Assembly (NCBI RefSeq): GCF_002028425.1
Contig: NZ_CP020042.1
Coordinates: 6,485,560 to 6,549,559 of the forward strand
Length of the DNA: 64,000 nt
Source: Streptomyces katrae
GTDB lineage: Bacteria; Actinomycetota; Actinomycetes; Streptomycetales; Streptomycetaceae
Reading direction: 5' to 3'
In this document: positions 1-9,615 of the stretch, one piece after another
Numbering within the stretch: the first letter of the stretch is position 1
Layout of the letters: each line of letters opens with the position of its first letter
Made by a program: the position numbers and the translations under genes
The notes under the pieces: model-generated
What the model was told of the DNA's origin: nothing
The model's database searches: none
Seen by the model: the letters and a program-made list of their open reading frames with translations, nothing else

Positions 1-59
1 AGCAGGCCCTCGGAATACCCGCTCTGGCCGCCCAGCTCGCCGCCGACCGCGTGGCCTGA
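1..59 (+). CDS. 3' end of an unidentified gene
   Basis: The third forward frame is open from the window edge and ends in TGA at 57-59, giving a C-terminus that reads QALGIPALAAQLAADRVA. A strong hairpin follows 17 bases later, which supports a real gene end. Too little is present to name the protein. Confidence 0.5.
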   Translation, partial: QALGIPALAAQLAADRVA

Positions 60-75
60 CCTACACCCGCACCCC

Positions 76-115
76 CGGCCGGGCGCCCGTACCGCGAGGC
101 ACGGGCGCCCGGCCG
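76..115. terminator. Intrinsic terminator hairpin
   Basis: A perfect 15-bp stem (76-90 against 101-115) with a 10-base loop lies just after the stop of the truncated first gene and just before the FGE start. There is no T tract, which is usual for Streptomyces terminators. Confidence 0.7.
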
Positions 116-138
116 CCTACCGTCCCGACGGAGCCGTC

Positions 139-1038
139 ATGCCCGCATGCTGCACCCCCGGCCACGCCCACGCCCCGACGCTCACCCTCGCCCCACCGCC
201 CCCCACACCGCCGCTCTCCCGCGTGGCCCGGCAGCTGCTCAGCCTGCCCGGCGGCAGCTTCCTCATGGGAACGGACGACCCGGAGGGCTTCCCCGCGGAC
301 GCCGAGGGGCCGGTCCGCGAGGTGGCCGTGGAGTCCTTCCGTATCGCGGCCACGGCCGTGACCAACGCCCAGTTCGCCACCTTCGTCAAGGCCACCGGCC
401 ACACCACCGAGGCTGAGCGCTTCGGCTTCTCCTTCACCTTCGGGGCCTTCCTCGCCGAGGAGGTCGCCGCGGTCTCCCCGCCCGTGGCGGCCGTCCCGTG
501 GTGGCGGGCGGTGGAAGGAGCCAGCTGGCGCCACCCCGAAGGGCCCGGCTCGCACGTCACCGACCGGCAGAACCACCCCGTCGTCCACGTGTCCTGGCAC
601 GACGCCCAGGCATACTGCGACTGGTCCGGGACCCGCCTGCCCACCGAGGCCGAGTGGGAGTACGCGGCACGCGGTGGCCTGGAGCAGTGCCGTTACCCCT
701 GGGGAGACGAGCTCATGCCCGACGGCCGCCACATGTGCAACATCTGGCAGGGCGACTTCCCGGTGCTCAACACCGCCGCCGACGGGTACGCGGGCACCGC
801 GCCGGTGAAGTCCTTCCGGCCCAACGGCTTCGGGCTCTACAACACCGTCGGCAACGTCTGGGAGTGGTGCGCGGACTGGTTCACACCGGGTGAGGAGACC
901 GCACGGGCGATGCGCGGCGGTTCGTACTTGTGCCACGACTCCTACTGCAACCGTTACCGGGTGGCCGCGCGCAGTTCCAATACGCCCGACAGTTCGACCG
1001 GCAACATCGGGTTCCGGGTGGCCGCCCACCCTGCCTGA
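139..1038 (+). CDS. Formylglycine-generating enzyme (sulfatase-modifying factor), with a shortened loop
   Basis: FGE oxidises the active-site Cys of CxPSR-type sulfatases to formylglycine before they are exported. The family signature is clear: the GGSFLMG start of the fold near residue 38, LPTEAEWEYAARGG near 167, the GNVWEWC motif near 238, and the catalytic pair Cys265 and Cys270 in GGSYLCHDSYCNRYRVAAR. Compared with Streptomyces coelicolor and human FGE as remembered, about 16 residues are missing in frame between the WF dipeptide of WCADWF and the MRGGS strand, just before the active-site cysteines. The ATG at 139 follows a GACGGAG ribosome-binding site. The convergent neighbour is a Cys-type sulfatase, the expected client. 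The family call is secure; whether the shortened loop leaves activity intact is unknown. Confidence 0.92.
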   Translation: MPACCTPGHAHAPTLTLAPPPPTPPLSRVARQLLSLPGGSFLMGTDDPEGFPADAEGPVREVAVESFRIAATAVTNAQFATFVKATGHTTEAERFGFSFTFGAFLAEEVAAVSPPVAAVPWWRAVEGASWRHPEGPGSHVTDRQNHPVVHVSWHDAQAYCDWSGTRLPTEAEWEYAARGGLEQCRYPWGDELMPDGRHMCNIWQGDFPVLNTAADGYAGTAPVKSFRPNGFGLYNTVGNVWEWCADWFTPGEETARAMRGGSYLCHDSYCNRYRVAARSSNTPDSSTGNIGFRVAAHPA

Positions 1039-1050
1039 TCCGGTCCGGCG

Positions 1051-1104
1051 CGTGCCGGAGAGGCCGTTCCGGGAGCGACGCTCCGGAACGGCCTCTCCGG
1101 CATG
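1051..1104. terminator. Bidirectional terminator between FGE and sulfatase
   Basis: A long inverted repeat, with its left arm at 1051-1077 and its right arm at 1079-1104, has one bulged G and one mismatch. It lies between the stops of two convergent genes and can act on both strands. Confidence 0.8.
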
Positions 1105-1117
1105 TGGGCTGGAGGGT

Positions 1118-3358
1118 TCACTCCACTGTGACGTGGGCCAGGGCCCAGGAGGTGTGGTCGAAGGAGGTGCGGTTGTTGGCGTCCTCGACCACGAGGCGCA
1201 GTACACGTACCCCGCGGACGTCCAGGTCGACGCGGACCGGGCCGGTGGCCGCCGTGAGCGTGGGGGTGGTGAGGAGCAGGCGGTCGTCGCCGTAGACCTT
1301 GGCCCGGGTGGCACCGGCGCTGCTCTGCTGGGCGGAGAAGTCGTCGATACCGACCAGGGACGTGAACCGGACGGCAGCACCACCGAGGTGGTAGGCGATG
1401 TCGCTGGGCGCGTGGACGCCCAGGCCCTTGGGGTACGTCGTACCGCCGAACGAGATCAGCGGGCCGTCGCCGGCGGCGTTCTTGCCGTTGGAGGTGTCGC
1501 GCTCCACCGGCCCCCAGCCGTTGGTGGCGCTGATCCAGGTGAGGTCGGAGAGGTAGGAGTCGCGGACGGGAGCGGGCGGCGGGGTGGGGACGGTGCCCGT
1601 CGCCGGGTAGCGGACCGGCCCGGACGGAGTGTCGGCGGTGCCTTCCGCGGTGAGCGCCCACGCGGTCGCCGGGGTGGCGTTCGCGGGCGGGGTCACCTGC
1701 CAGGAGGTGGTGAGGCGTCCGCCGGCGGCGAGCTGGTCCGCCGTGGCCGGGGAGGCGGGGGCCACGGTCCAGCCGGTGGGGGCGCGCAGGGCGAGCGCGG
1801 CGTTGGTCCAGGGCCGCGCGGAGCCGTTGTCCAGTGTGGCGGTCACGGTGAACGCCTCACCGGGGACGGCCAGCCTGGGCAGGGTCAGCCGCGTGCCGAA
1901 CGGTGTGCGGGGATAGGTGTCCTTCCAGGAGGAGCGCATCAGCGCCACGAGTTCGCCGGCCTTGGACGAGTGCTTGTCGATGACGTTACGCGTCTCGCCG
2001 GGATCGGTGGCCAAGTCGTACAGCTCCACCTGCCACTTGTCGTCGGGGAGGCTGTGGTCCCGCTCGGGGGCGAAGCGGACGGCCTTCCAGTTGTCCCGGC
2101 GGACCGCCTCGGCCAGCCACGTGGCGCGTTTGTTGTCCTGCGCGTTGGCCCGGCTGGTGACGCCCCACTCGTCGCGGAACCAGTACAGGTGTCCGTGGAG
2201 GGCCGAGTCGGCGCTGCCGGAGAGCAGGGGAGCGGCGGACAGGCCGTCCACATCGGTGGGGGAGGGGGCGCCACCGAGCTCGGCCAGGGTGGGGAGCACG
2301 TCGGTCAGCGGGGTCGGACGATCGCTGGTGCCCTGGCTGACGCGGCCGGGGCCCCAGGCGATGAGCGGGACCCGTACCCCGCCCTCGTAGAGGTTGCGCT
2401 TGTAGCCGCGCAGCGGGCCGTTCGCGTCGAACAGGTCGGGGTTGACCCCTCCCTCCTCGTGGGGGCCGTTGTCGCTGGTGACGAGGACGACGGTGTCCTG
2501 CTCCAGCCCGCGGGCGCGGAGCCGGTCGACCACCTTGCCGACGAGCGCGTCGAAGTAGCTGACCTGGGCCGCGTGCCCCTTGTTCGCGGCCGTCCAGCCG
2601 CGGTCGGCGTACGCGCTGGTGTCGGGTATGTCGCTGGGTGCGTGCGGCACGTTCGGGGTGAGCAGCAGCAGGAACGGCTCGTCGGCGTGCGCGTCGATGA
2701 ACTCCAGGGCGTGCTGCTCCAGCAGGTCGGGGGCGTACACGGCTTTGACGCCGCCGGCGTTGGCGGCGATGGGTTCCTTGGCGTCGTTGTGCCACAGGTA
2801 CTCGGGGTAGTACTCGTGGGCGTGGCCGTGGTCGATGTAGCCGTAGAACTCCTCGAACCCGCGGGCGGCCGGATGGCTTTCCTGGCCGGCCGTCTCCGGT
2901 CCGAAGCCCCACTTGCCGATCACGGCGGTCCGGTAGCCGCGGGCCCGGAGCACCTGGGCGAAGGTGGTGTCGGCGGCGGTGAGCGAACCCTGGCCGCCTG
3001 ACGAGGGGTTGGCACGCACGGTGGAGTGGCCGGTGTGCAGTCCGGTCAGCAGGGAGCAGCGGGAGGGCGCGCACACGGCGGCGGTGGAGTATGCGTCGGT
3101 GAAGCGCAGTCCCTCGGCGGCGAGCCGGTCCAGGCGGGGTGTGGTGATCAGCTTCTGGCCGTAGGCGCCGAGTTCGCCGTAGCCGAGGTCGTCCGCAAGG
3201 ACGACGACGAAGTTCGGAGGCCTGCTGACCTGGCCGTCCCCCGTCTCCGGGACCGCCACCGAGGCCGCTGCCTGCTCCGGCCCGGCGACGGTGGTAGTGG
3301 CGGCGGTCAGGCCGAGCACGGCGGACGAACCGGCCAGGAAGGTACGGCGGCTGGGCAT
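1118..3358 (-). CDS. Tat-exported arylsulfatase with C-terminal NEW3-like and NPCBM-like domains
   Basis: This predicted secreted sulfatase hydrolyses sulfate esters, probably on a carbohydrate. The N-terminus carries a twin-arginine signal (RRTFLAG). The mature enzyme starts with the metal-binding ADDLGYGE stretch (Asp56, Asp57) and has the formylglycine motif CAPSRCSLLTG with the modified Cys at 96. Later VTSDNGPHEEGG supplies further metal ligands. After about residue 490 comes an NEW3-like beta domain, and the last 150 residues (WGPVERDTSNGK, YPKGLGVHAPSDIAY) match NPCBM carbohydrate-binding modules. At 746 aa it is longer than a bare sulfatase (450-550) because of these add-ons. The ATG at 3358 has a GAGGAG ribosome-binding site. 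The convergent FGE gene is its likely maturase. Confidence 0.93.
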   Translation of the reverse strand: MPSRRTFLAGSSAVLGLTAATTTVAGPEQAAASVAVPETGDGQVSRPPNFVVVLADDLGYGELGAYGQKLITTPRLDRLAAEGLRFTDAYSTAAVCAPSRCSLLTGLHTGHSTVRANPSSGGQGSLTAADTTFAQVLRARGYRTAVIGKWGFGPETAGQESHPAARGFEEFYGYIDHGHAHEYYPEYLWHNDAKEPIAANAGGVKAVYAPDLLEQHALEFIDAHADEPFLLLLTPNVPHAPSDIPDTSAYADRGWTAANKGHAAQVSYFDALVGKVVDRLRARGLEQDTVVLVTSDNGPHEEGGVNPDLFDANGPLRGYKRNLYEGGVRVPLIAWGPGRVSQGTSDRPTPLTDVLPTLAELGGAPSPTDVDGLSAAPLLSGSADSALHGHLYWFRDEWGVTSRANAQDNKRATWLAEAVRRDNWKAVRFAPERDHSLPDDKWQVELYDLATDPGETRNVIDKHSSKAGELVALMRSSWKDTYPRTPFGTRLTLPRLAVPGEAFTVTATLDNGSARPWTNAALALRAPTGWTVAPASPATADQLAAGGRLTTSWQVTPPANATPATAWALTAEGTADTPSGPVRYPATGTVPTPPPAPVRDSYLSDLTWISATNGWGPVERDTSNGKNAAGDGPLISFGGTTYPKGLGVHAPSDIAYHLGGAAVRFTSLVGIDDFSAQQSSAGATRAKVYGDDRLLLTTPTLTAATGPVRVDLDVRGVRVLRLVVEDANNRTSFDHTSWALAHVTVE

Positions 3359-3746
3359 GGGTGACTGCTCCTCGATGGCGGCTGCGGGTGTTCAGCCGAT
3401 CATGGGTCGGCGAACCAGACCTGTTCCATGCACGGGGCATGAAGAACATGTGTCGGCGCCCTGCGCCGCGGAGCCGTTTCCTTCGCTCGCCCTGGCGCAC
3501 CCGTCGTCGAGCCGGACGTCCGCCACCGTCCCCGTGCCCCGCCGGTGTCCCACGGCATCGACGGTGAACGCCCCATGGAGACGTCCGGGCGAGCCCCGGT
3601 TGTTGCCGCTGCATGGCGACCTCATGGCAGTCGTCCGGGCCTCCCGTCCGGGCGGCCCGGAAGTGCCTAACATCCCCGGCACGGCCTGGGCCCCATGGAC
3701 CCGGTAGGCCGTGCCCGTTCCGACTCAGCCAAGGAACAGTTCCGCC
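3359..3746. other. Divergent intergenic region, sulfatase and rhodanese
   Basis: This 388-bp stretch separates the divergent sulfatase and rhodanese starts. It must contain both promoters. I see the two ribosome-binding sites at its edges but no convincing small gene, RNA or strong repeat. Confidence 0.4.
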
Positions 3747-4967
<1,221 letters not shown>

Positions 4968-4971
<4 letters not shown>

Positions 4972-5963
4972 CCGAGCCTGCGGGAGTGTCCTTGACCGAA
5001 TCGATTCTCCTGACCGCGCCGTCCGGCCCTTCCGGACGGTCCGGTCCGCCCGCTCCGGCAGAGCGGGTGCTGCCGCTGCGGCGGCCCGGGCGGTGGGTCG
5101 CCACCGTCGTCGTGCTGGTGCTGGCCTCCCAGGCCGCGCACGGGCTGCTGACCAACCCCTTCTACCAGTGGGACCGGTTCGCGTACTGGGTCACCCGGCC
5201 GGTGATCCTGGACGGTCTGCTCGTCACACTCCAAGTGGCCGCGTCCAGCGCGGTCCTGGGGCTGCTGGGCGGCATCCTGCTGGCCCTCGGCAGGCTGTCG
5301 CCCAGCCCGGTACTGCGGACGGTGAGCTGGACGTACATCTGGCTGCTGCGCTCCGTGCCGCTGATCGTCGTCCTGCTCTTCCTCTACAACCTGGGCGCCC
5401 TGTACCCCACGCTGAGCCTCGGGGTGCCGTTCGGTCCGGCCCTCGTCACCTTCGACGAGTCGAAGCTGGCCACCGACATGGCCGTGGCGGTCGTGGGACT
5501 GAGCCTGGTCGAAGCGGCGTACGCCGCGGAGGTGGTCCGGGCCGGGCTGCTCTCCGTGGACCAGGGCCAGCACGAGGCCGCCGCCGCGCTCGGACTGCCC
5601 AAGCGCTACCAGTTCGCCCGGATCGTGTTCCCGCAGGCCCTGCGCTCCATCGTGCCCAGCTACGTCAACCAGCTGATCGGGCTCGTCAAGGCCACCTCGC
5701 TGGTGTTCTACGTGTCACTGCTGGACCTGTTCGGCTCGGTGCAGAGCCTGGGCGCCACCTACCCCGGGGACGTGGTGCCGCTGCTGCTGGTCGCCACCGC
5801 CTGGTACGTGGTCCTGACCAGCGTCGTGTCCGTCGTGCAGTTCTACGTCGAGCGGTACTACGCGCGCGGGGCACTGCGGACCATGCCGCCCACCCCCCTG
5901 CAGCGGGCCCGGGCGGGCCTGCGCGAGCTGCGGGCACGCTTCCGGAAGGAGACCGCGCGATGA
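4968..5963 (+). CDS. Polar amino acid-type ABC transporter permease
   Basis: This membrane subunit of a HisM/GlnP-type importer has a long cytoplasmic N-terminus, then about five membrane segments and the EAA loop EAAAALGLPKRYQFARIVFP, the ATPase contact. I chose the ATG at 4968 because it overlaps the preceding small ORF. GTG 4905 (just after GGCGGAGG), GTG 4989 or TTG 4995 (after GGGAG) are also possible. The stop overlaps the ATPase start (ATGA). The neighbouring flavin monooxygenases suggest an organosulfur amino acid as substrate, but the substrate cannot be read from sequence. Confidence 0.9.
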
Positions 5964-6745
5964 CCACCACCGCCACGACGGGTCCACCCGCCGCCATCGA
6001 GGTGCACGACGTGCACAAGTGGTACGGCGACCGGCGGGTCCTGGACGGGGTGAGCCTGAACGTCCCGCCGGGCACGGTCACCGTGGTGATCGGCCGCTCC
6101 GGCTCCGGCAAGTCGACCCTGCTGCGGGTCGTCAACCACCTGGAGAAGCCCGAGGCCGGTCAGGTCAGCGTGGGGGGCGAGCTGGTCGGCGTACGGAGGC
6201 ACGGGACACGGCTCAAGGAGCTGAGCGAACGCGCGATCCTCGCCCAGCGCGGGCGGATCGGCTTCGTCTTCCAGAACTTCAACCTCTTCCCCCACCTCAC
6301 CGTGCTCGACAACGTGGCCGCCGCGCCGGTGGCGACCGGACGGCTGCCCAGGCCGCAGGCCCGTGCGCTCGCCCGTGAGCTGCTGGAACGGGTCGGTCTC
6401 GGCAGCCGGGCCGACGCCTACCCGCGGCAGCTCTCGGGCGGGCAGCAGCAGCGGGTGGCCATCGCCCGCGCGCTCGCGCTGCGGCCCGGCGTCATCCTCT
6501 TCGACGAGCCGACCTCCGCGCTCGACCCGGAACTGGTCGGCGAGGTGCTGGCCGTCATCAAGGACCTGGCCGGCGGCGGGACCACTCTCCTGATCGTCAC
6601 GCACGAGATCGGCTTCGCCCGCGAAGTCGCCGACGAGATCGTCTTCCTGGACGACGGCCGGATCGTCGAGCAGGGCCCGCCCGAGCAGGTCCTGGACAAC
6701 CCGGTCCACCCCCGGACCCGGGAGTACCTGAGCAAAGTGCTCTGA
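5960..6745 (+). CDS. Amino acid-type ABC transporter ATP-binding protein
   Basis: This 261-residue nucleotide-binding subunit has Walker A GRSGSGKST (about residues 45-53), signature LSGGQQQR, Walker B VILFDEP and the switch histidine in LIVTHEIGFA. Its length and motifs match GlnQ/HisP ATPases. The ATG at 5960 overlaps the permease stop and has GGAAGGAG upstream, so the two subunits are translationally coupled. It powers uptake with the permease and the following binding protein. Confidence 0.95.
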   Translation: MTTTATTGPPAAIEVHDVHKWYGDRRVLDGVSLNVPPGTVTVVIGRSGSGKSTLLRVVNHLEKPEAGQVSVGGELVGVRRHGTRLKELSERAILAQRGRIGFVFQNFNLFPHLTVLDNVAAAPVATGRLPRPQARALARELLERVGLGSRADAYPRQLSGGQQQRVAIARALALRPGVILFDEPTSALDPELVGEVLAVIKDLAGGGTTLLIVTHEIGFAREVADEIVFLDDGRIVEQGPPEQVLDNPVHPRTREYLSKVL

Positions 6746-6798
6746 CCGCGTACCCCGCCCCGTACCCCCTGACCCGCGAGTCGAAGGAACGTCACCCC

Positions 6799-7824
6799 AT
6801 GCACCACCTGAAGCCATTCCGCAGAGCCCTCGCCACCGCGGCCGCCGCCGCGACCCTCGTCGCCGGGCTCACCGCCTGCGGCGGCAAGAGCGCAGCCACC
6901 GCAGCCGGCGGGACCGGTGTCCCGGCGGGCACCGCCACGGTCACCGTCGGCGCCCTGTCCAACGGCGCCGCGCAGCAGACCGACCTCACCGTCCCGGTGG
7001 AGGAGTCCCTCCGGGCGAAACTGCCCGGGGCCGTCCGGGATCGGGGGGAACTGGTCATCGGGGTGGGCGCGCTGCCCGCCGGGTTCCCGCCGCTGGCGTA
7101 CGTCGGCACCGACCAGAAGACCCTGACCGGCGCGGAGCCGGACCTCGGAAGGCTGGTGGCTGCAACGCTCGGGCTGAAGCCGGTGGTGAAGAACTCCACC
7201 TGGGAGAACCTGTTCGTCGGCATCGACAGCGGCAAGGTCGACGTGGCCTTCTCCAACGTCACCGTCACCGAGGAGCGGAAGAAGAAGTACGAGTTCGCCT
7301 CGTACCGGCAGGACAACCTGGCCTTCGAGGTGCTGAAGGACAACCCCTGGAACTTCGGGGGTGACTACCGCAACCTCGCGGGCAAGACGGTCGCGGTGGC
7401 CCGGGGCACCAACCAGGAGAAGATCCTCCTGGAGTGGCAGGCGAGACTGCGGTCCGAGGGCAAGGACATCGACGTCAAGTACTTCCCGGACAGCAACAGC
7501 ACCTACCTGGCGCTCAGCGGCAGGAAGATCGACATCACCTTCGTGCCGAACCCGTCCAGCGCCTATCACATCACCCAGACGGCCAACAGCGGCACGCCGA
7601 CCCGTAACGCGGGCCAGTTCTCCGGCGCGGGGGAGACCCTCCAGGGGCTGATCGCGGCGACAGCCAAGAAGGACAGCGGGCTGGCCGGGCCCGTCGCGGC
7701 CACGATCAACCACCTGATCCAGAACGGGCAGTACGCGAAGCTGCTGGCGGCCTGGAACCTGTCCGAGGAGGCCGTGAAGACCTCCGAGGTCAATCCGCCC
7801 GGCCTGCCCCTGACCAACTCCTGA
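6799..7824 (+). CDS. Substrate-binding lipoprotein of the ABC importer
   Basis: This extracytoplasmic solute-binding protein of the amino acid type (SBP_bac_3) has a lipoprotein signal ending in the lipobox LTAC near residue 27. The mature part contains family hallmarks such as ELVIGVGALPAGFPPL, NLFVGIDSGKVDVAFSN and VAVARGTNQEK. It has 341 residues, slightly longer than typical because of a linker after the lipid anchor. The ATG at 6799 follows GAAGGAAC. It lies 53 bp after the ATPase gene and is probably co-transcribed with it. Confidence 0.92.
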   Translation: MHHLKPFRRALATAAAAATLVAGLTACGGKSAATAAGGTGVPAGTATVTVGALSNGAAQQTDLTVPVEESLRAKLPGAVRDRGELVIGVGALPAGFPPLAYVGTDQKTLTGAEPDLGRLVAATLGLKPVVKNSTWENLFVGIDSGKVDVAFSNVTVTEERKKKYEFASYRQDNLAFEVLKDNPWNFGGDYRNLAGKTVAVARGTNQEKILLEWQARLRSEGKDIDVKYFPDSNSTYLALSGRKIDITFVPNPSSAYHITQTANSGTPTRNAGQFSGAGETLQGLIAATAKKDSGLAGPVAATINHLIQNGQYAKLLAAWNLSEEAVKTSEVNPPGLPLTNS

Positions 7825-7831
7825 GCCACCG

Positions 7832-8313
7832 ATGCCACCCCATGTCCTGGACAATCCCGCCTGGGCCTCGCTCTGCGGTCCGCACTGCGCGCCGAACCGG
7901 CGCCCGAGGCGGTGCGCCTCGGTCCGGCCGACGTACCGGAGATGCTCGACCTCGTCGCCCTCACCCAGCCGGGCCCGTTCCTGCCCCGGACCGTGGAACT
8001 GGGCAGGTACCTCGGGATCCGCCACGAGGGCCGGCTGATCGCGATGGCGGGGGAGCGGCTTCGGCCACCCGGCTGGACGGAGATCAGCGCGGTGTGCACC
8101 CGCCCCGGCCACCGGGGCCGGGGGCTGGCGACCCGGCTGGTGCGCGCGGTGGCCGCGGGCATACGGGAACGCGGGGAGGTGCCGTTCCTGCACACCGGGG
8201 CGTCCAACACCGCGGCGATCCGGCTGTACGAGTCGATCGGCTTCACGTTGCGCAGGCGGCCGCTGTTCCTCGCGGTCCGGACACCGGGCAACAAGGCTGC
8301 CAAATTCCCTTAA
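7832..8313 (+). pseudogene. GNAT acetyltransferase with internal deletion and frameshift
   Basis: The ATG at 7832 opens HVLDNPAWASLCGPH, which looks like the N-terminus of a two-part GNAT protein, but that frame soon loses coding character. The real C-terminal GNAT domain continues in another frame from about 7885, with the acetyl-CoA loop GHRGRGLATRL and the late motif NTAAIRLYESIGF, ending at 8313. Roughly 90 residues seem to be missing at the junction. The C-terminal domain (GTG 7912, 133 aa) is complete by itself and might be translated, though its ribosome-binding site is poor. An intact acetyltransferase here would fit N-acetylation of an imported S-substituted cysteine before oxidative cleavage. 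Confidence 0.6.
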
Positions 8314-8451
8314 TACTGCGGTCATTGTGCCGCTGTTCCGTACGCCGTAGCGTTTTTCCGAGCCGGTCCGGAAGAATTCCCGGACCCGTTTTCCCTCCTA
8401 CCCCTTCTTTTCCTTCCTTCACCACGGTCGATCAGAAAGGCGTTGTTCGAC
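8314..8451 (+). promoter_or_regulatory. Leader region of the monooxygenase operon with possible Cys mini-ORF
   Basis: This gap has an unusually AT-rich start: TAATAC at 8311-8316 could be a -10 element with transcription starting near 8324. A TTG at 8325 would then begin a nearly leaderless frame MCRCSVRRSVF, rich in Cys and Arg codons at its start. The ribosome-binding site for the first monooxygenase (AGAAAGG, 8434-8440) lies at the end. No clear -35 element is visible, so this is only a candidate regulated leader. Confidence 0.3.
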
Positions 8452-9588
8452 GTGTCCGAACTGCACCTCGCCGTCGCGCTCGACGGCGCCGGCTGGCACC
8501 CGGCTGCCTGGCGGGAGCCGGGCGCCCGGCCCGCTGAACTGTTCACGGCCCGGTACTGGGCCGACGTCGTCGCCGAGGCGGAGGCCGGGCTGCTGGACTT
8601 CGTCACCTTCGAGGACGGTCTGGCCCTCCAGTCGTCCGCGGCGGCGGAACCCGACGCGCGCACGGACCGGGTGCGCGGGCGGCTGGACGCGGTGCTGACC
8701 GCCGCCCGGATCGCGCCGCTGACCCGGCACATCGGTCTGGTCCCGAGCGTGACGGCCACGCACACCGAGCCCTTCCACATCTCGAAGGCGATCGCCACGC
8801 TCGACTACGTCAGCCGGGGCCGGGCGGGCCTGCGCGTACAGACCTCCGGACTGCCGTACGAAGCCCGGCACTTCGGGCGCCGCGAGTTCCCCGCGCCGGT
8901 GGGCGAGCTGGCCGAGGAGGCCGCCGACCACGTGGAGGTGGTGCGCCGGCTGTGGGACAGCTGGGAGGACGACGCGGAGATCCGGGACGTGGCCACCGGC
9001 CGGTTCGTCGACCGCGACAAGCTGCACTACATCGACTTCGAGGGACCGCACTTCAGCGTCCGGGGGCCGTCGATCACCCCGCGTCCGCCGCAGGGACAGC
9101 CCCTTGTCACGGCCTCGGCCGGCACGGTGGCCCCCCGCGCCGCCCTGGTCGACCTCGTGTACGTCACCCCGCGCGACCTGGACGAGGCACGGGCCGCGGC
9201 CGCCGTGCTGCCCCCGCCACCCGGCCTTCGGCACGTCTTCGCCGACCTCACCGTGTTCCTGGACGAGGACGGCCCGGCGGCCGCCGCCCGCCGCGACCGG
9301 CTCGACCGGGTCGCGGGCGCCCCAACCCCCACCGACGCCGCCACGTTCAGCGGGACCCCCGCCGAGCTCGCGGACCTGCTTCAGGAGTGGCGGGAGACGG
9401 GCCTGACCGGTTTCCGGCTGCGTCCCGGCGTCATGGCCCACGACCTGCCCGCCATCACCCGCCGGCTGGTGCCCGAGCTCCAGCGGCGCGGCGTGTTCCG
9501 CAGTACGTACGAGGCGTCCTCGCTGCGCGGGCTGCTGGGTCTGGAACGCCCCGCCAACCGCTACGCCGCCGCAGCCCTCACGGCCTGA
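8452..9588 (+). CDS. LLM-class flavin-dependent monooxygenase 1
   Basis: This 378-residue bacterial luciferase-like TIM-barrel enzyme uses reduced FMN supplied by a separate reductase. Visible family features are the N-terminal strand ELHLAVALDGAGWHP, the flavin-site stretches FVTFEDGLALQ and RHIGLVPSVTATHTEPFHISK, LDYVSRGRAGLRVQTSG, and a DszA-like C-terminus (GVFRSTYEASSLRGLLGL). The GTG at 8452 sits 11 bases after AGAAAGG; a TTG at 8443 is closer to it but gives a poorer N-terminus. It begins a run of four flavin monooxygenases. The substrate is unknown; context suggests an organosulfur compound. Confidence 0.88.
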   Translation: MSELHLAVALDGAGWHPAAWREPGARPAELFTARYWADVVAEAEAGLLDFVTFEDGLALQSSAAAEPDARTDRVRGRLDAVLTAARIAPLTRHIGLVPSVTATHTEPFHISKAIATLDYVSRGRAGLRVQTSGLPYEARHFGRREFPAPVGELAEEAADHVEVVRRLWDSWEDDAEIRDVATGRFVDRDKLHYIDFEGPHFSVRGPSITPRPPQGQPLVTASAGTVAPRAALVDLVYVTPRDLDEARAAAAVLPPPPGLRHVFADLTVFLDEDGPAAAARRDRLDRVAGAPTPTDAATFSGTPAELADLLQEWRETGLTGFRLRPGVMAHDLPAITRRLVPELQRRGVFRSTYEASSLRGLLGLERPANRYAAAALTA

Positions 9589-9615
9589 CCCCGGATCCGG
9601 AACCGGAAGGACACC

